Shown piece by piece: positions 8,290-17,053 of a stretch of 51,209 nt of DNA. Within the stretch, counting starts at the first letter, position 1. Each line of letters begins with the position of its first letter. Below the pieces are notes generated by a model that did no database searches, was not told where the DNA came from, and worked only from the letters and a program-made list of their open reading frames with translations. Position numbers and translations under genes: made by a program. Origin of the DNA: CAZKWG01 sp964615375 (GTDB lineage: Bacteria > Myxococcota_A > UBA796 > CAZKWG01); NCBI GenBank assembly GCA_964615375.1, contig CAZTOW010000063.1, forward strand, positions 1-51,209. The letters are read 5' to 3'.

Positions 8290-9858
8290 CTACTTGCCGT
8301 ACTTCCAGGCGTCGACCTCGGTGAAGTAGTAGTACGGCGAGATCACGTTGCCGCGCACCTCGGTCCGCCAGGCGCTCTTGGTGTCGAGCTTCCAGAGGAA
8401 GAGGTAGGGCAGCTCGTCCGCCAGCTTCGCGTGCAGGGCGTGGTAGGCGTCCTGCGCGGCGGTGTCGGTCCGGGCGCTCGCGTACTGACCGAGGATGGTG
8501 TCGACCTCGGGGTTCTTGTAGTTGAAGATGTTCTGCTTGCCCGCCTTGCCGGCCCGGGTCTCGAAGAGGTCGTTGACGTCCTCCACGATGCCGAAGGACC
8601 ACTTGCCGACGATGAGGTCGTACTCCTGGGCCTGCCCGGTGAGCACCTTGCGGGTCCACTCGTCCGGCGAGATCTTGAACTCCTGGCGATCGAAGCCGCC
8701 CGCGCCGAGCTGGTTGCCGATCTGGGAGAGCAGGTCCGGCGCCTCGTTGTCCAGCGGCGCCAGCATGCCGATGCGCAGGGTGATGGGCTGGCCCTTGAAG
8801 TGCCAGCGCCCGCCGGTCTTGGTGAGCCCCGCCGCGGTCAGCAGGCCCTCGGCCTTGTTGCGGTCGGAGCGCTCCACCGTGGGGACGGCGCGGTTGTAGA
8901 AGGGGCTCGACTGCACGAAGGGCCCGGAGATGAACTCGCAGGGGCTGTTCTGCTCTCCCGGCTTCACGCCGATGGTGAGCTGGCGCAGCTCCGTGCGGTC
9001 CAGGATGGTGTTCAGGGCCTGGCGCACGCGCTTGTCGGCCAGCGCGCCCTTGTTGGTGTTGACCGCGACGAACCACCAGGAGCGCAGGTCGTAGGACTTC
9101 AGCGCCACCTCGTCGTGGCTGGACAGCTCCGGCCGGTACTGGGGCGGCACCGCGATGACGCCCTGCACGCCGTTGTTGATGATGGTCTTGACCTGCACCA
9201 GCGGGTCACCGCCCTCCTGCAGCATGAACTGCGCGATGGAGGGGTTGTGATGCCCGTTGGCGAAGGCGTCGAAGGTCACGCCGCGGCGCCCGCGGGAGCC
9301 CTTGTAGGGGCCCGTGCCCACCGGCCGCGAGGAGAACTCCAGGTCCGGCGAGATGGCCGTGCCCTGGAAGCCGCTCTCGGGCAGGACCGCGAAGCCCAGC
9401 CGCTCACGCGGGTTGTGGACCACGCGGGTGAAGCGGATGAGCGCCACCTGATTGCCCTGCACCTCGCAGTCGGCGATCACGGCGCGGTAGCCCTCGGCCA
9501 CCGGGCTGGGGGTGCGCGGGTCCAGGATGGCCTTGACCGTGAAGCAGACGTCGCGGCTGGTCAGCGGCTTGCCGTCGTGCCACTTGACGTCGGCCTTCAT
9601 GGTCAGCTTGACCGCTTTGCCGCCCTCCGCCAGCTCCCACTTCTCGACGAGGCGGCTGCGGATCTCGTTCGTGATCGCGTCGTTGAAGAACAGACGATCA
9701 AAGACGAGCTCCTGCGAGCGCCGGTCCACCATCGAATTCGCGAAGAGCGGATTCATGGTCGTGGGCAGGCTCTCTTCGTAATAGCCGAGCGACGCCCCCA
9801 TTCCGAGGGCGGCGAGCCCCAGAGTAGCGGCCGCCAGGAGGGCATGTCGAAGCGCCAT
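8290..9858 (-). CDS. Extracellular solute-binding protein, family 5
   Basis: Periplasmic binding protein of 522 residues for the ABC importer encoded downstream. The SBP family 5 fold is indicated by ADVKWHDGKPLTSRDV at about 88-103 (the family signature is strands with WHDGxPxTAxDV), a later GTGPYK motif, and the C-terminal lobe with WxFGIVED. Family members bind peptides, nickel or other small ligands; the ligand here cannot be read from the sequence. The N-terminus (MALRHALLAAATLGLAALG) is a Sec signal without a lipobox Cys, so the protein is predicted soluble in the periplasm rather than lipid anchored. Confidence 0.9.
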   Translation of the reverse strand: MALRHALLAAATLGLAALGMGASLGYYEESLPTTMNPLFANSMVDRRSQELVFDRLFFNDAITNEIRSRLVEKWELAEGGKAVKLTMKADVKWHDGKPLTSRDVCFTVKAILDPRTPSPVAEGYRAVIADCEVQGNQVALIRFTRVVHNPRERLGFAVLPESGFQGTAISPDLEFSSRPVGTGPYKGSRGRRGVTFDAFANGHHNPSIAQFMLQEGGDPLVQVKTIINNGVQGVIAVPPQYRPELSSHDEVALKSYDLRSWWFVAVNTNKGALADKRVRQALNTILDRTELRQLTIGVKPGEQNSPCEFISGPFVQSSPFYNRAVPTVERSDRNKAEGLLTAAGLTKTGGRWHFKGQPITLRIGMLAPLDNEAPDLLSQIGNQLGAGGFDRQEFKISPDEWTRKVLTGQAQEYDLIVGKWSFGIVEDVNDLFETRAGKAGKQNIFNYKNPEVDTILGQYASARTDTAAQDAYHALHAKLADELPYLFLWKLDTKSAWRTEVRGNVISPYYYFTEVDAWKYGK

Positions 9859-9870
9859 GGGAACGACTCC

Positions 9871-11232
9871 TCAGAAGACAGCGGTAGCAGGTGCGGCGTT
9901 GCGGCCGAGCCGGATGCTCATGGCGTCCAGCGACAGACGCGCCGCCTCCACGGCCGGGAAACGAGACCATAGCCCGTGCGTGAGCTCCTGGGCACGGATC
10001 GCGTTGCGGTTGCCCGCGTCCCAGGCGGCGATGGACATGAAGAAGACCGGATCGGCCGCGGTTTCCACGGAGCGATCCAGGGCGTTGACCCGCAGGATGC
10101 CGGCGTCCCGGGTCTGACCGGCGGCGTCGGCGACGATCATCGCGGCGCGCAGCGCGCCCACGCGGGCGAGGTCGGCGAAGCCGCGGTGGAAGGACTCCGC
10201 CGTGCCGCCCTTCGCCTGCATCGCCGCCTCGAGCTGCTGGCCGAGGAAGGCCGCCTGGTCCAGCATCCGATCCGGGACCACCGCCCCGTCCACGATGGCG
10301 GGGGCGACGGTGGCGGCCAGCGGGCTGCGGGAGGCCCAGGCCGCCACGGCGGGGACGCCCTCCTTCGAGGCCGCGGCCAGGAAGGCGGCGTCCTCTGGCG
10401 TGCACAGCGGCGAGAGGAAGAGCCAGGCGTCCGAGAGGGCCTGCACCTCGGCTGAGGGCGCCGTCTCTCCGGGGAGCCGCCAGGGGGCGAGGAGCTGGGA
10501 GATCACGGCGTCCTGAGCCGGGGCCGCCTGCCGTGCCGCCGCCTCGTGCCAGCGGGAGAGCAGGTAGAGCGCGGTCGGATCGGCCGCCTTGACCTCGCGG
10601 CCACCCTCGGCGCGCTCGGCGAAGCGGTAGTGGGGGAGCTCACCCACCGCGGGCATGGTCCCCAGCGCGATCTCGCCGGGCTGCCCGGGGAAGCCGACCA
10701 GGGCGGCGTCCGGCGGCCAGGTGGCCCCGGCGTCCAGCCAGCCCTTCCAGGCCGCGGCCTGCGCCGAGACCGAGCTCCCGGCGGGGAGCGCGGCCAGGGC
10801 CTTCTTCGCCCCCTCCACGTCGCCCAGCAGGGCCAGGCTCGCGCCCAGCAGGTAGTCCACCTCGGGTGGATCCTCGGGCTGCCGGTCGGGTCCGTAGACC
10901 TGGCTCAGCGCCCCCGCCGACATGCGCGCGGCCTGCCGGTAGAGGGCCGCGTGCTCCAGGTGCAGGCGCGCCAGGGCCTGCCCGTCGCCAGGGTCCGCGG
11001 CGAAGGCCGGGAGCGCCTGCTCGTAGCTGCGCTGGAAGAAGGCTCCCCAGCCGGCGTGCGCCTCAAAGGGGGCGCGCGCGGCGGCGTCCGCCAGCCGCAC
11101 CTGCCAGGTGGCCGCGACCATCGCCTCAGGGATGGCCGCGCCCGGGGCCTGGGCCGAGCTCTGCGTCTCGGCCCCGCCCCCGCTGCACCCCGGGAGGGTC
11201 AGCAGGGCCGCCAGCAGCAGCGAGACGCTCAT
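9871..11232 (-). CDS. Lipoprotein with helical-repeat body
   Basis: Predicted lipoprotein of 453 residues. The ATG at 11232 gives a signal peptide with lipobox LPGC (Cys16), overlapping the upstream gene by 4 bases. The mature chain is Ala- and Leu-rich and almost entirely helical, with spacing and motifs (ALARLHLEHAALYRQAARM, LLGASLALLGDVEGAKKALAAL) that suggest TPR or TPR-like repeats. The gene sits directly before the binding-protein gene in the same operon (12-base gap), so it may work with the transporter at the envelope. No catalytic motif is visible. Function unknown. Confidence 0.82.
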   Translation of the reverse strand: MSVSLLLAALLTLPGCSGGGAETQSSAQAPGAAIPEAMVAATWQVRLADAAARAPFEAHAGWGAFFQRSYEQALPAFAADPGDGQALARLHLEHAALYRQAARMSAGALSQVYGPDRQPEDPPEVDYLLGASLALLGDVEGAKKALAALPAGSSVSAQAAAWKGWLDAGATWPPDAALVGFPGQPGEIALGTMPAVGELPHYRFAERAEGGREVKAADPTALYLLSRWHEAAARQAAPAQDAVISQLLAPWRLPGETAPSAEVQALSDAWLFLSPLCTPEDAAFLAAASKEGVPAVAAWASRSPLAATVAPAIVDGAVVPDRMLDQAAFLGQQLEAAMQAKGGTAESFHRGFADLARVGALRAAMIVADAAGQTRDAGILRVNALDRSVETAADPVFFMSIAAWDAGNRNAIRAQELTHGLWSRFPAVEAARLSLDAMSIRLGRNAAPATAVF

Positions 11233-12659
11233 CCTTCGCAGAACTCCTTGTTGCCGGCCGCGGACACGCAGATCGCCAGGGGCGCCTTGGTGTCCTGGCT
11301 CGAGGCCTTGGCGTAGTCCAGCCACTCCAGCGCGTAGTTCTTGGTGGTCCCGCGCCACTTGTTGGCCCGGTCCTCCGCCTCCTCGTTGCGGCTCTCCACG
11401 AACTCCTTCTCTGCCGCCTGCCAGAGCTGGTTCGCCGCCTGGGTCTTCAGCTTCAGCAGCGCGTAGACGTTCTTGGTGTACGTGGCGCCGGTCCACTGCT
11501 GCTTGTTCTCGAGGGCGTAGTCGGACCAGCGGATGACCTGGTTCGCCTTGCCCGTGCCGCCGCGCGAGAGGAAGATCGCGTACTTGAAGCAGAGGCCCGG
11601 ATCCGAGCGGTCGATGTTCTCCAGGTGGTTCTTGATGAGCCGCTCCCAGTCCGCCTGATCGCGGCGCGCCTCGGCGTCGGCCATGAGCACGCGGCTGATC
11701 TTGCCCTTGTTGGTCTGCGAGCCCTCCGAGGACATGCGCGCCTCGAGGCACTTGCGGCGCGGGACCCCGAGCTGGCCCATCATGGCCGGCGCCTCCAGCG
11801 CGACCAGATCGTCGCAGGAGTTGTCGGCGGGGGTGGCCACGTCCGCCACGGGCGGCGGGGTCGTCGCGGTCGGGGTCGGGGTGGTCGCCGTGGGCGTGGT
11901 GGGGGTGGTCGTGGTCGTGGTCGTGGTCGGCGTGGTGGTGCGCGCCGTGCTCGGCTGCGTGGTCGGCGTCAGCGTCGCGGCGCTGCTGGTGCTGGTGCTG
12001 GCCGAGCTGCTCGTGCTGGTCGAGGTCGTCGGGGTGGTGGTGCGCGCCGTGCTGGTCGGCGTCTCCACCGTGCGGCCGGAGCTGGCCGTGCTCGAGCCGC
12101 TGCTGGCGGTGGAGCCCTGGGTGGCGCGGGCCTCGCGATCCCGGGCGGCCTGCTGGAGCAGGGCCTCGGTGGCCGCGGCGTCCTCATCGGGCGAGCCCGC
12201 CTGCGCCGTGGTCTCGTCGCCGCCCGTGCGCACGGCCGCGACGTCCTGGTCGCCGCTCCCGGTCCCGGCGTTCGAGGGCTCGCCCTGCTCGGGAGGAGCC
12301 TCGGCCACCGCCTTGGAGCCGGCCAGCTGGCCGCTGTAGGGCGAGAGACCCTGGAAGGGGCTCATCGCGGGCAGCGGCTCGAGGTCGAAGAAGCTGAAGC
12401 GCATGTCGCCCGGGTGCGGGCGCTGGCCGCCGTCCAGGACCATGCCGGGGGTGACGACCTTGTCGCCGACCAGGCAGCCCGCCCAGCCGTCCGAGCAGGG
12501 GAGCCCGGGGAAGGCCGGGGAGTAGTCCTTCCAGGCGGCGGCGAGGGACAGACCCCCCACGACCACGCTGACCAGCGCGAGGGTCGCGACGCGCGGGGCG
12601 TGGGCCAGGGAGGGGCGCGGCGGGCGAGCGCCGCCCACGGACGGAGTGCGCATGCTCAT
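11229..12659 (-). CDS. Membrane protein with Thr-rich linker and C-terminal helical domain
   Basis: Protein of 476 residues, not recognised as a family. An N-terminal basic segment is followed by one membrane helix (about 24-42), so the rest should lie in the periplasm. Residues about 45-175 are acidic and loosely structured. Residues about 180-275 are a low-complexity linker of Thr, Ser, Pro and Ala, including eight consecutive Thr. Residues about 285-476 are a folded helical domain with several Cys (SCDDL, RKCLEA, GLCFKY, AICVS, EFCEG) and TPR-like spacing. The layout is that of a periplasm-spanning tether carrying a protein-interaction domain. It overlaps both neighbours by 4 bases. Confidence 0.8.
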   Translation of the reverse strand: MSMRTPSVGGARPPRPSLAHAPRVATLALVSVVVGGLSLAAAWKDYSPAFPGLPCSDGWAGCLVGDKVVTPGMVLDGGQRPHPGDMRFSFFDLEPLPAMSPFQGLSPYSGQLAGSKAVAEAPPEQGEPSNAGTGSGDQDVAAVRTGGDETTAQAGSPDEDAAATEALLQQAARDREARATQGSTASSGSSTASSGRTVETPTSTARTTTPTTSTSTSSSASTSTSSAATLTPTTQPSTARTTTPTTTTTTTTPTTPTATTPTPTATTPPPVADVATPADNSCDDLVALEAPAMMGQLGVPRRKCLEARMSSEGSQTNKGKISRVLMADAEARRDQADWERLIKNHLENIDRSDPGLCFKYAIFLSRGGTGKANQVIRWSDYALENKQQWTGATYTKNVYALLKLKTQAANQLWQAAEKEFVESRNEEAEDRANKWRGTTKNYALEWLDYAKASSQDTKAPLAICVSAAGNKEFCEG

Positions 12660-13075
12660 CTCTCCAGAACCTTGTCGCGGCCGAACTGGATCAGGGGCTC
12701 CTCGATCCCGGTCTCGTCTACCTCGAGCACGGGGAGGGTCACCTCGATGCGGTTGCGCCGCTTGCGGATGTCGTACTGGATGATCTGGGTCACGTAGCCG
12801 GGGGCCGAGACCTCCAGCGTGAGCGTGGTGCCCGGCGTGAAGACGAGCTCAGAGCCGTCGGGGAGGTAGAGCACGTCCGCCTCCCACACGCCGGTGAGCG
12901 AGTTGACGCGGTGGCGGTCGGCCTCCTCAGGGTGGCGGACCACCGCCGTGGAGATGGGCTGCCCTTCGGCGTCCACCACCGTCACCTGGATGGGGACGCC
13001 CCCGCTCTCGGACTTCTTCGCCAGGGCTTCCGTGGAGCTGAACGCCAGGAACGCCGCCAGGATCCAGTGCCTCAT
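12656..13075 (-). CDS. Small secreted carboxypeptidase-regulatory-like protein
   Basis: Protein of 139 residues with a signal peptide (1-19, ending ALA). The mature part is a single beta-sandwich of the carboxypeptidase regulatory-like type: VPIQVTVVDAEGQPISTAVV, then a strand with TTLTLEVSAPGYVTQIIQYDI, the typical 'APGY' turn, then a paired strand. Such domains are non-enzymatic adhesive or structural modules. A basic stretch (RKRRNR) and an acidic tail follow. It is the second gene of the operon, 3 bases after the TPR lipoprotein and overlapping the next gene by 4 bases. Confidence 0.82.
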   Translation of the reverse strand: MRHWILAAFLAFSSTEALAKKSESGGVPIQVTVVDAEGQPISTAVVRHPEEADRHRVNSLTGVWEADVLYLPDGSELVFTPGTTLTLEVSAPGYVTQIIQYDIRKRRNRIEVTLPVLEVDETGIEEPLIQFGRDKVLER

Positions 13076-13078
13076 CGC

Positions 13079-14134
13079 TTAGCCTCCCGCCTTGAGCCAG
13101 CTCGCCAGGATGCCGCCGGGCGCGGCCTCCTGCGCGGCCGAGGCGTCACCCGCCTCCAGCAGCGCGCGCGCCGCGGCGTTCGAGACATACTGACCCGCGA
13201 GCTGTTTCGCGACTTCCGGGTCCTTGCCGGCGATGAGGAAGGCGGCGGTGGCCCGCGCGTCGGCGAGCCCGTCCTCCGGCGCCGCGCCCTCCAGGCTGGC
13301 GAAGAGGCTCGTGCAGGTGGCCCCGTCACCCTCGGCGCAGGAGGCGATGGCGCTGGTGGCGACCTTGCGCCAGGCCTGGCCTTCGGGGGGGAAGATCGTG
13401 GCGTCCAGCAGGGAGCGGGCGATGGCCGCCTCGCCGACGCTGGCCGCGCGCCCCGCCCAGACCATCAGCAGCTCGTCGCGGTCCTTGCGGTCGTCGGGCA
13501 GGTTCATCACCAGCTCCTCCGCCGACTGCACTGCGACCTTGCGCTCGCCGAGGATCCAGAGGGCCTGGGCCTCGGAGAGCCCGGCCACCATGGGGTTCTC
13601 GTCGCCCAGCAGCGCGAGGTACTGGCCGGCGACCTCGCCGACCGCGCCCGCCGAGCCCTGGATCTCGGTGAGGGCGGCCTTCGCGGCGTCGCGCTCCCCG
13701 TCGGCCAGGTTCACCTCGGCGGCCAGCAGCTTGCCCGCGGGCAGCCCGCTGGCGGTGCCGTGCTCCTTGGCCTTCTCCAGATCCCCCGCCTTCACCGCGG
13801 CGAGCGCGCGACGCAGCTTGATCTGGGGGAGGGCCTCCTTGGCCTCCGGCTCGGCCGCGGCCAGGATCTGGTCGGCCTTCACCGGATCCCCCGCGAGCAT
13901 CGCCATGTAGGCGGCGCCGGTGGCGACGTCCGGGCTGGTCGGGTACTCGGCGAGCGCGGCCTCGTAGGCGGCAGCCGCGCCCGGCAGATCGCCGGCCTTG
14001 AGCTGCGCCTCGGCGGCCGTGGCGGCCTCGCGCGCCTTTCCTTCCTTGTCGCAGCCGCTGAGGCCGCTCAGCGCGCCGAGCGCGAGGAGCGCCACGAGCG
14101 CGGTCGACGGAGCGGGTTCGGTTCTGAACAGCAA
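13079..14134 (-). CDS. TPR lipoprotein, first gene of the transporter operon
   Basis: Predicted lipoprotein of 351 residues with tetratricopeptide-like repeats (EAQLKAGDLPGAAAAYEAAL, then ALAAVKAGDLEKAKEHG). No ATG is available; the TTG at 14134 is chosen because a GGAGGG ribosome site lies 7 bases upstream and the resulting N-terminus is a proper lipoprotein signal with LSGC (Cys28). The mature chain is Ala-rich and helical throughout. It begins a leftward operon of nine genes ending in a peptide-type ABC importer. TPR lipoproteins commonly act as scaffolds for outer-membrane or periplasmic assemblies; which one is not shown here. Confidence 0.83.
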   Translation of the reverse strand: MLFRTEPAPSTALVALLALGALSGLSGCDKEGKAREAATAAEAQLKAGDLPGAAAAYEAALAEYPTSPDVATGAAYMAMLAGDPVKADQILAAAEPEAKEALPQIKLRRALAAVKAGDLEKAKEHGTASGLPAGKLLAAEVNLADGERDAAKAALTEIQGSAGAVGEVAGQYLALLGDENPMVAGLSEAQALWILGERKVAVQSAEELVMNLPDDRKDRDELLMVWAGRAASVGEAAIARSLLDATIFPPEGQAWRKVATSAIASCAEGDGATCTSLFASLEGAAPEDGLADARATAAFLIAGKDPEVAKQLAGQYVSNAAARALLEAGDASAAQEAAPGGILASWLKAGG

Positions 14135-14383
14135 GACAGGTCCCTCCGCGCGAGGTTCTGAAGTCGCGATGGAGCCACCTCGCCGGGCACACCTCACCCA
14201 GCGCGGGTCGACACCGCCTATTAACCACACCCCCCGGGGGATACGCAAGCCGCGTGTTGAGGGGTGCGGGGCGCGGGCCGCTTTGCGCGACCGTGATATG
14301 CTGCCTCCGCGCCGCGCACCGGGTGCGCGAGACGTGCCGCCGACGATCCGCGTTCTGCGCTTTTCGAGAGTCTCGCTGGAAGC
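14135..14383 (+). promoter_or_regulatory. Divergent intergenic region before kinase and transporter operon
   Basis: This 249-base gap must hold the start signals of two divergent transcripts. I see an AT-rich spot (CCTATTAACC near 14217) and GTGATATGCT near 14291, but neither has a convincing -35 partner. No operator palindrome or RNA element was recognised. Confidence 0.3.
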
Positions 14384-16306
14384 ATGACCCCTCCCTCTGG
14401 ACGCCAGCTCGAGATCACCCTGCTTCAGGAGCGGAGCACCGGGACCTTCGCCAAGGTCTACCTCGCCGAGGCGCGCGGCTCCGACAACCTCTCCCGCATC
14501 GTCGCGGTCAAGGTGCTCAAGGAGCAGTGGGCGGAGACCGGGGAGGTGCTCGACCGCACCTACGACGAGGCCCGGCTGCTGGCGCGCCTGCACCACAAGA
14601 ACATCCTGCGGGTGGAGGCGCTGACCGAGCTGGAGGGGCAGCCGGCCATCGTCATGGAGTTCGTGGACGGCGTCGATCTGAAGCAGCTCATCGAGCGCCT
14701 GGCGAAGAAAGGCGAGCGCATCCCGCCCCGCGCGGCCTACAAGATCGCGCAGGACACGGCCGGCGCGCTGGAGGCGGCCTACTTCAAGGTCCCCTACGGC
14801 CGCAGCGAGCCCCTCCAGGTGGTCCACCGGGACGTCAAGCCCTCCAACATCATGGTGAGCGTGGAGGGTGAGGTCAAGGTGCTGGACTTCGGCACCGCGC
14901 GCAGCAACTACGAGGGGCGGCTGGCCCGCACGGGCGCGCTTCGCTTCGGTAGCTTGAAGTACATGTCTCCCGAGCGCCGCGAGGGCGATCGAGGCGACCA
15001 CACCACGGACGTCTACGCCCTCGGGCTGGTGCTGCTGGAGATGCTGCGCGGGGAGAACCTGCCGCTCCTGCCGCTGGACGCCAACGAGCACGACGAGGCC
15101 CTGGCCGAGATCCTCTCCAGCCTCGGGCCGCTGGGGCTGCCGAACGAGCAGTGGGACGACTCCCTGCGGCAGACGCTGGCGGCCATGTGCGCGAGCCAGC
15201 CCTCGCACCGCCTGAACGCGAGCCAGGTGGTCCAGCTCCTGCGCGCCTTCGCCGAGCAGGCCTCCGGCGCCTCCCTGGACTCCTTCGCCTCCGACGTGGT
15301 CACGCCGGTGACCAAGGAGATCTACGGCGTGGACCATCAGGGTCCGCTGACCGGCACGCGCATCATGGTCTCGCTGGGCTCGCCCTCGGACGGGGCCCCG
15401 GACGGTCGCGGCCGCCTCTCGCTGACACCCGACCGGGCGGGGATCGCCGCGCCGAAGCCGACCATGAGCCCGGAGCCGGCGACGGGCGCGCCGCGGCCCG
15501 GAGCCAGCATGATCCCGGGCGCCGTGCGCTCGCCGCCGCCGGGCAACCGCGTCGCGCCCGCGCCCGCGCCGCCGCCCCAGGCCGCCGAGGAGCTCTTCGA
15601 CGATGAGCTGATGCCCACGATGTTGAAGGCGGGGGCGGACATCGAGGAGATGCGCGCACAGGCCGCCGCCATCGCCGAGCCTCAGCGCACGCCGGCCGCC
15701 GCGCTGGAGCCCCGAAGCGAGCCCCGGCCGGAGCCGAGGCCCGCGCCGGAGCCCGTGCCCGTCGCGGTGGCGGGGCCAGCCGACTTCGCCGCTCAGGGAG
15801 AGCCGATGGAGAACGTGGAGCAGGAGGGGTCCTCGAAGCGCACGGTGCTCATCGGCGTCATCGCGGCCACGGTCGGGCTCATGCTGGTGCTGGGGATCGC
15901 CGGCGTCGGGCTGGGGTTCTACTTCTTCGTGCTGAAGGACGGCGGGTTCACGGTTCCCGGCCCGGTGGACGACGTGGCCGTCGAGAGCTCGGGAGAGCCC
16001 CCCGCCACTGATCCCGTCCCCGCCGCGGGTGCGGTGTCGATCAAGGTCCAGGCGGCCGACGGCGCGCTCCTGCAATGGATCAAGCTCACCGACGCGGGCG
16101 GTCAGCAGGTGCTGAAGGGCAGCCCGGCTGGGGACGCCTCGATCCCGCCAGGCGCGTACACGCTCTCGGCCAAGATGGTGGGTCGCCCGGCCTGCAACGC
16201 CAGCGTGACCCTGGACGCCGACACCACGTTCACCTGCCGGACCGACGAGGAGAGCCGGATCTTCTGCGCGCCCGAGGGCGGGACGGAGCTCGCGCTGGCG
16301 CCCTGA
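14384..16306 (+). CDS. Membrane-anchored Ser/Thr protein kinase
   Basis: Eukaryote-like kinase of 640 residues. The kinase domain covers about 10-290: Gly-loop region with GTFAKVYLAE, ATP-binding Lys43 (IVAVKVL), catalytic loop HRDVKPSN with Asp150, DFG at 168-170, and the activation segment ending YMSPE. The glycine loop has STGTFA rather than the full GxGxxG. A Pro/Arg-rich linker (about 330-480) leads to one membrane helix at about 487-513, and a small C-terminal periplasmic domain with PEGA-like features (SIPPGAYTLSAKM) and three Cys. Kinase inside and sensor outside is the PknB-type layout. It converges with a PP2C phosphatase gene only 3 bases away, a likely antagonist. Confidence 0.95.
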   Translation: MTPPSGRQLEITLLQERSTGTFAKVYLAEARGSDNLSRIVAVKVLKEQWAETGEVLDRTYDEARLLARLHHKNILRVEALTELEGQPAIVMEFVDGVDLKQLIERLAKKGERIPPRAAYKIAQDTAGALEAAYFKVPYGRSEPLQVVHRDVKPSNIMVSVEGEVKVLDFGTARSNYEGRLARTGALRFGSLKYMSPERREGDRGDHTTDVYALGLVLLEMLRGENLPLLPLDANEHDEALAEILSSLGPLGLPNEQWDDSLRQTLAAMCASQPSHRLNASQVVQLLRAFAEQASGASLDSFASDVVTPVTKEIYGVDHQGPLTGTRIMVSLGSPSDGAPDGRGRLSLTPDRAGIAAPKPTMSPEPATGAPRPGASMIPGAVRSPPPGNRVAPAPAPPPQAAEELFDDELMPTMLKAGADIEEMRAQAAAIAEPQRTPAAALEPRSEPRPEPRPAPEPVPVAVAGPADFAAQGEPMENVEQEGSSKRTVLIGVIAATVGLMLVLGIAGVGLGFYFFVLKDGGFTVPGPVDDVAVESSGEPPATDPVPAAGAVSIKVQAADGALLQWIKLTDAGGQQVLKGSPAGDASIPPGAYTLSAKMVGRPACNASVTLDADTTFTCRTDEESRIFCAPEGGTELALAP

Positions 16307-16309
16307 AGC

Positions 16310-17053
16310 TCAGCGGATCCGGGCCTTGGCCACGGCCAGGCGGATGGTCTCGAGCCCTATCACCTGCACCACGATCATCGTGGCGTCGTCCTCGACCGAG
16401 CGGGCGTCCGCCGCCTCCAGGACGTGGGCGACGAAGCGATCCGGGTCCTGGTTCGTGCGCACCCAGGCCGAGGCCAGCGCGGTGTTGCTGGGGAAGGCCT
16501 CGCGCACGCCGTCGGTGAGCAGGAAGTAGACGTCGCCGACGTCGAAGGGCTCCTCCGAGGTGTGCAGCACCCGGTCCAGGTTGCCCATGCCGACGAAGTT
16601 GCGGAGCATGGCCCGGCTGCCCTTCTCCACCACCGGGGTGAAGGGCTGGAGATCCCCCTCGCGCATCCGCAGGATCTCCGAGTTGCCGACGTGCAGGACG
16701 TAGGCGGTCCCGGACCACAGCCACAGGGCGGAGAGCGTGCAGGCCGCCTTGCCCTTGCCCCCGCCCTTGAGCTCCCCGTCGATGTCCAGCAGCAGCTTGC
16801 GCAGCTCGCTCGGCTCGGCGTCGTGCTCCTCCTGGAAGAAGCGCTCCAGCCAGTTGGACGTGCTCTGGGCGGCGTACTGCCCCTGGTTCGTGCTGCTCAC
16901 CCCGTCGGCGACCGCGTAGAGGACCCCGCGGCGGACCTTCTTGACCTGCGCGTGACTCGCGTCGAGCACGCGGTAAGCGTCCTCGTTGATGGGGTGCGAG
17001 CTGCCCTTGCGGGTGCCCGCGGCGATTCGCGTGTACGGCAGGGAGTCAGGCAA
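16310..17053 (-). CDS. PP2C-family protein phosphatase
   Basis: Metal-dependent Ser/Thr phosphatase of 247 residues. Metal-binding motifs are visible: NEDA with Asp25, VADGVSS with Asp50, LLTDGV with Asp181, and EDDAT with Asp222/Asp223. The conserved GDS motif in the strand HVGDS reads HVGNS here (Asn124), a conservative change at a position usually Asp. The usual Gly-Thr-Thr strand is replaced by AACTLSALWL. Start is TTG at 17053, 8 bases inside the end of the upstream gene. It converges with the Ser/Thr kinase gene and probably reverses its phosphorylation. Cytoplasmic, no membrane helix. Confidence 0.88.
   Translation of the reverse strand: MPDSLPYTRIAAGTRKGSSHPINEDAYRVLDASHAQVKKVRRGVLYAVADGVSSTNQGQYAAQSTSNWLERFFQEEHDAEPSELRKLLLDIDGELKGGGKGKAACTLSALWLWSGTAYVLHVGNSEILRMREGDLQPFTPVVEKGSRAMLRNFVGMGNLDRVLHTSEEPFDVGDVYFLLTDGVREAFPSNTALASAWVRTNQDPDRFVAHVLEAADARSVEDDATMIVVQVIGLETIRLAVAKARIR

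Noticed and set aside
10866..12797. Long rightward open frame rich in Arg, Gly and Ala opposite the lipoprotein and Thr-rich genes
   Set aside because: It is antisense to well-supported overlapping genes with signal peptides and ribosome sites; the composition is that expected from high-GC third positions.
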